A stretch of 64,000 nt of DNA from Deinococcus sedimenti (GTDB lineage Bacteria; Deinococcota; Deinococci; Deinococcales; Deinococcaceae): contig NZ_BMQN01000002.1 of the NCBI RefSeq assembly GCF_014648135.1, positions 1 through 64,000 of the forward strand, written 5' to 3'. How positions within the stretch are numbered: the first letter of the stretch is position 1; each line of letters opens with the position of its first letter. Under the pieces are notes generated by a model that did not search any database, had not been told where the DNA came from, and saw only the letters and a program-made list of their open reading frames with translations. This document shows positions 63,895-64,000 of this stretch, piece by piece. The translations under genes were made by a program, and so were the position numbers.

Positions 63895-64000
63895 CCGCCG
63901 GGTCCATCACCCCGGGGCGCTGGCGCGCCGCTGCCCTGGGGGCCCTGTGGACGCTGGTCGCCGCGACCCTCGCGCTGGGCGCGTACAGCCTGTGGCGCGC
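63891..64000 (+). CDS. Membrane or secreted protein, N-terminal fragment (partial)
   Basis: A GTG overlapping the gatB stop begins an open frame that runs off the window (36 residues visible). It encodes [20 protein letters not shown] and then a hydrophobic segment, a signal anchor or membrane helix. Identity cannot be told from this fragment. Confidence 0.6.
   Translation, partial: MTAGSITPGRWRAAALGALWTLVAATLALGAYSLWR

Overview
The window is high-GC DNA from a Deinococcus-type bacterium. The evidence is the S10/spc/alpha ribosomal cluster with Deinococcus-Thermus-style proteins (zinc-ribbon S14 and L36, a basic N-terminal extension on IF-1, the short-lid adenylate kinase), plus many genes whose -10 hexamer (TANNNT) lies only 5-7 bases before the start codon, as in the leaderless mRNAs known from Deinococcus. 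No rRNA, tRNA, CRISPR array, insertion sequence or phage gene was seen.

Layout. 1-10.9 kb: end of tuf, then the S10 and spc operons (rpsJ to secY), with an internal terminator and new promoter before rpsH. 11.0-11.6 kb: adk. 11.8-29.2 kb: accessory genes that separate adk from infA (map is absent). Their core is a MoxR/VWA system resembling E. coli YehL/M/P/Q: SWIM zinc-finger protein, DUF5691 protein, LRV/HEAT-like repeat protein, MoxR AAA+ ATPase, two unknown proteins, a secreted Sel1-repeat protein, DUF5682 protein, a NodB deacetylase and a VWA protein. An SDR epimerase, a TPR-GGDEF-EAL protein, a HExxH protein and a DUF4188/PadR pair follow. 29.3-32.8 kb: infA-rpmJ-rpsM-rpsK-rpsD-rpoA-rplQ. 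32.9-39.1 kb: AI-2E-type permease, RodZ-like protein, two ABC permeases of nucleoside type, ndk. 39.2-47 kb: GGDEF protein, lipoprotein, nitroreductase, a three-gene membrane/wHTH operon, aldo-keto reductase, type III polyketide synthase, C39 peptidase. 47-53.2 kb: 2-oxo-acid dehydrogenase E1 beta/alpha, DUF1304, gltX, ChlI-like ATPase. 53.5-62.4 kb: small membrane protein, GRIGG-repeat protein, GGDEF-EAL membrane protein, EamA, DUF1697, two VOC proteins, SoxR, EamA/MarR pair, GNAT. 62.5-64 kb: gatB and the start of a membrane protein.

How it works together. Housekeeping operons are tightly coupled (ATGA/GTGA/TAATG overlaps). Several regulatory sites can be read directly: a perfect SoxR box inside a 19-bp-spacer promoter that faces the VOC operon; an AT-rich divergent promoter shared by EamA and MarR genes; a palindrome upstream of the E1 operon matching the PaaR/TetR pattern; and a 17-bp palindrome at the MoxR/VWA operon promoter with the geometry, but not the full sequence, of the Deinococcus radiation/desiccation motif. 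A dispersed hairpin repeat occurs four times and a G/C-rich hairpin three times, once in frame within the DUF5682 gene.
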